Below are positions 6,216 to 6,878 of a DNA stretch of 6,878 nt, piece after piece; the stretch's first letter is position 1; every line of letters begins with the position of its first letter. The stretch spans positions 1-6,878 of the forward strand of contig SXSP01000114.1 in NCBI GenBank assembly GCA_005792225.1, written 5' to 3'. The position numbers were made by a program, and so were the translations under genes. The notes beneath the pieces were generated by a model. It saw only the letters and a program-made list of their open reading frames with translations. It was not told the origin of the DNA and did no database searches. Source of the DNA: Bdellovibrionales bacterium. GTDB lineage: Bacteria; Bdellovibrionota; Bdellovibrionia; Bdellovibrionales; JAMPXM01.

Positions 6216-6489
6216 TTGTGCCTACTCTCGTTGTTTGCGCGCGGGTTTTGGCCCATCTTTTCGGGAGACCACGAACCTGTCACGGAAGATTTTCGTTTTA
6301 AAGAGGCGTTTGTTTGCTTAGGTGTTCCGAGCGGCGAGGTGGCCGGCAGTCACAAGGTGTCGTTTCAAACGAAAACGACTAGCCCTGGCAGCTTGCGCGG
6401 AATTTGGCTGAAGTGGTCTCAAGACCGATTCGCTCTGTGACCGACCGAACAACACTCAGGCTCAAATCAATTCGTGCATCACTCAGCTT
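6216..6489. other. Intergenic stretch without a supported gene
   Basis: This is the upstream region of the methyltransferase gene. One plus-strand frame is open from within that gene to a TGA at 6438-6440 (74 codons from 6216), and its last part has protein-like composition. It has no ATG in this stretch, and its TTG and GTG codons lack a Shine-Dalgarno, so I do not call it a gene; a decayed gene end is possible. A seven-pair inverted repeat, GTCGTTT (6359-6365) with AAACGAC (6373-6379), lies inside it. A weak minus-strand promoter for the methyltransferase could be GTGACA plus AAAGAT near 6255-6283, but the -10 is poor. Confidence 0.5.
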
Positions 6490-6612
6490 GCGGGCGAGCG
6501 AGGAAGCCCGGGCGCAAGGAGGGAGGGTTCCAAAAACCGGAGGCGTAGTCCATCTACGTCGAGGATTTTTGGAACCCTCCCGACGAAGCGAGCGGGCTCC
6601 GCAGCCGCCCGC
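6490..6612. repeat. Long composite palindrome, REP-like
   Basis: A nested inverted repeat of about 123 bases. The middle arms are nearly perfect: GGGAGGGTTCCAAAAA-CC (6521-6538) against GG-A-TTTTTGGAACCCTCCC (6563-6581), with one bulged A. Inside them CGTAG-tccat-CTACG (6544-6558) forms a small stem-loop. Outside, GCGGGCG (6490-6496) pairs with CGCCCGC (6606-6612), and the GC-rich stretch between is only partly complementary. The left flank also carries CTTGCG (6487-6492) and CGCAAG (6513-6518) in inverted order. The structure fits a repetitive extragenic palindromic element or a miniature palindromic unit, but one copy cannot show repetition. No ORF across it is credible; reading frames through it are by-products of the palindrome. 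Confidence 0.8.
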
Positions 6613-6664
6613 AAAAAAAAGATGGCCTCGGGGTCCCCCCCTGTTTGAGTTCCCCGAGGCCATC
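6613..6664 (-). terminator. Strong intrinsic terminator for the gene at the right edge
   Basis: GATGGCCTCGGGG (6621-6633) and CCCCGAGGCCATC (6652-6664) form a perfect 13-pair stem with an 18-base loop. On the minus strand the stem is followed at once by eight T (6620-6613), the classical rho-independent arrangement. It begins about 33 bases after the stop codon of the minus-strand gene at 6697. On the plus strand no T tract follows the stem, so it works mainly one way. Confidence 0.93.
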
Positions 6665-6696
6665 ACCCCACCACGTACTGATCAACTGAATTTAAA

Positions 6697-6878
6697 TCAT
6701 TGCGCAAGCGCGGAGGCTTGCGGGCGCACGTTGCGCCAGAACCAACCGAGCATCGGATCGAGATCGATCGAGTCAAGCGACTCGACATCGCCGGATCCGA
6801 GGGCACGGTAGTCGGAACCGCGAAGCGCACTTGCGGGACCGATGCTGACGAAGCGGTCGACCGCGAAATCTTGATGGA
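6697..6878 (-). CDS. C-terminal end of an unrecognised protein, cut by window edge
   Basis: The last 59 codons of a minus-strand gene that begins outside the window; stop TGA at 6699-6697. The visible peptide includes FAVDRFVSIGPASALRGSD near its start and DSIDLDPMLGWFWRNVRP before the short ASALAQ end. Three reasons to call it coding: the frame is open from the edge, the other two frames look less protein-like or are broken by a stop, and a strong terminator follows 33 bases later on the same strand. I do not recognise the family. The tail has no membrane segment, anchoring motif or cysteine. Its aromatic-rich GWFWRNVRP stretch may be packed in a folded domain, but no function can be assigned from this piece. 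Confidence 0.75.
   Translation of the reverse strand, partial: HQDFAVDRFVSIGPASALRGSDYRALGSGDVESLDSIDLDPMLGWFWRNVRPQASALAQ

Noticed and set aside
5878..6321. Plus-strand open frame of 147 codons
   Set aside because: Mostly antisense to the methyltransferase core motifs, with low-complexity composition and no independent support.
6768..6785. TCGAGTC-aagc-GACTCGA stem-loop
   Set aside because: It lies inside the coding end of the right-edge gene and is easily explained by codon composition; no regulatory context.
6379..6811. Open frames on both strands across the palindrome and terminator (95 and 135 codons)
   Set aside because: They are created by the GC-rich inverted repeats; they run through a perfect terminator stem and are antisense to, or out of frame with, the real right-edge gene.
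1..6878. Search for CRISPR arrays, tRNA or rRNA genes, insertion sequences, riboswitches (including a cobalamin riboswitch before the adenosyltransferase) and defence genes
   Set aside because: None seen: no regularly spaced repeats, no tRNA-like cloverleaf noticed, no transposase-like protein, and the 90-base gap before 3745 is too short and lacks cobalamin riboswitch features.

Overview
The window is a compact, bacterial stretch of chromosome at moderately high GC. It has short intergenic gaps, overlapping start and stop codons, and Shine-Dalgarno-type start sites. The gene types (System II cytochrome c maturation with a periplasmic extension on CcsA, a PduO-type cobalamin adenosyltransferase, an N-formylglutamate amidohydrolase-family enzyme) suit a free-living, respiring Gram-negative bacterium. 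My best guess is the Bdellovibrionota or other former deltaproteobacteria, but nothing here proves the taxonomy. I see no rRNA, tRNA, CRISPR array, transposase, phage gene or defence system.

Layout. Positions 1-3654 are read on the minus strand, so transcription runs right to left: an N-formylglutamate amidohydrolase-family gene (2836-3654), a small secreted acidic protein (2452-2757), resB (924-2342) and the N-terminal half of ccsA (1-927, cut by the left edge). ResB and CcsA are the two halves of the System II haem export and cytochrome c ligation machine. Their reading frames overlap by four bases. The region 3655-3744 is a divergent promoter region carrying a 13-bp tandem repeat. From it a two-gene plus-strand operon departs: cob(I)alamin adenosyltransferase (3745-4317) and a GNAT-like protein (4305-5435), overlapping by 13 bases. 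A SAM-dependent methyltransferase (5445-6215) converges on this operon with only nine bases between the stop codons.

Positions 6216-6696 hold no gene I can defend. They do contain a long GC-rich composite palindrome (about 6490-6612) directly abutting a strong minus-strand intrinsic terminator (6613-6664). That terminator ends a minus-strand gene entering from the right edge (6697-6878, only the last 59 codons visible).

The genes look like ordinary core or house-keeping metabolism, and I find no convincing undescribed multi-gene system. The points most worth a second look are the REP-like palindrome at 6490-6612, the possible leaderless start of the adenosyltransferase, the tandem repeat in the divergent promoter region, and the small acidic exported protein whose ribosome binding site can fold into a hairpin.
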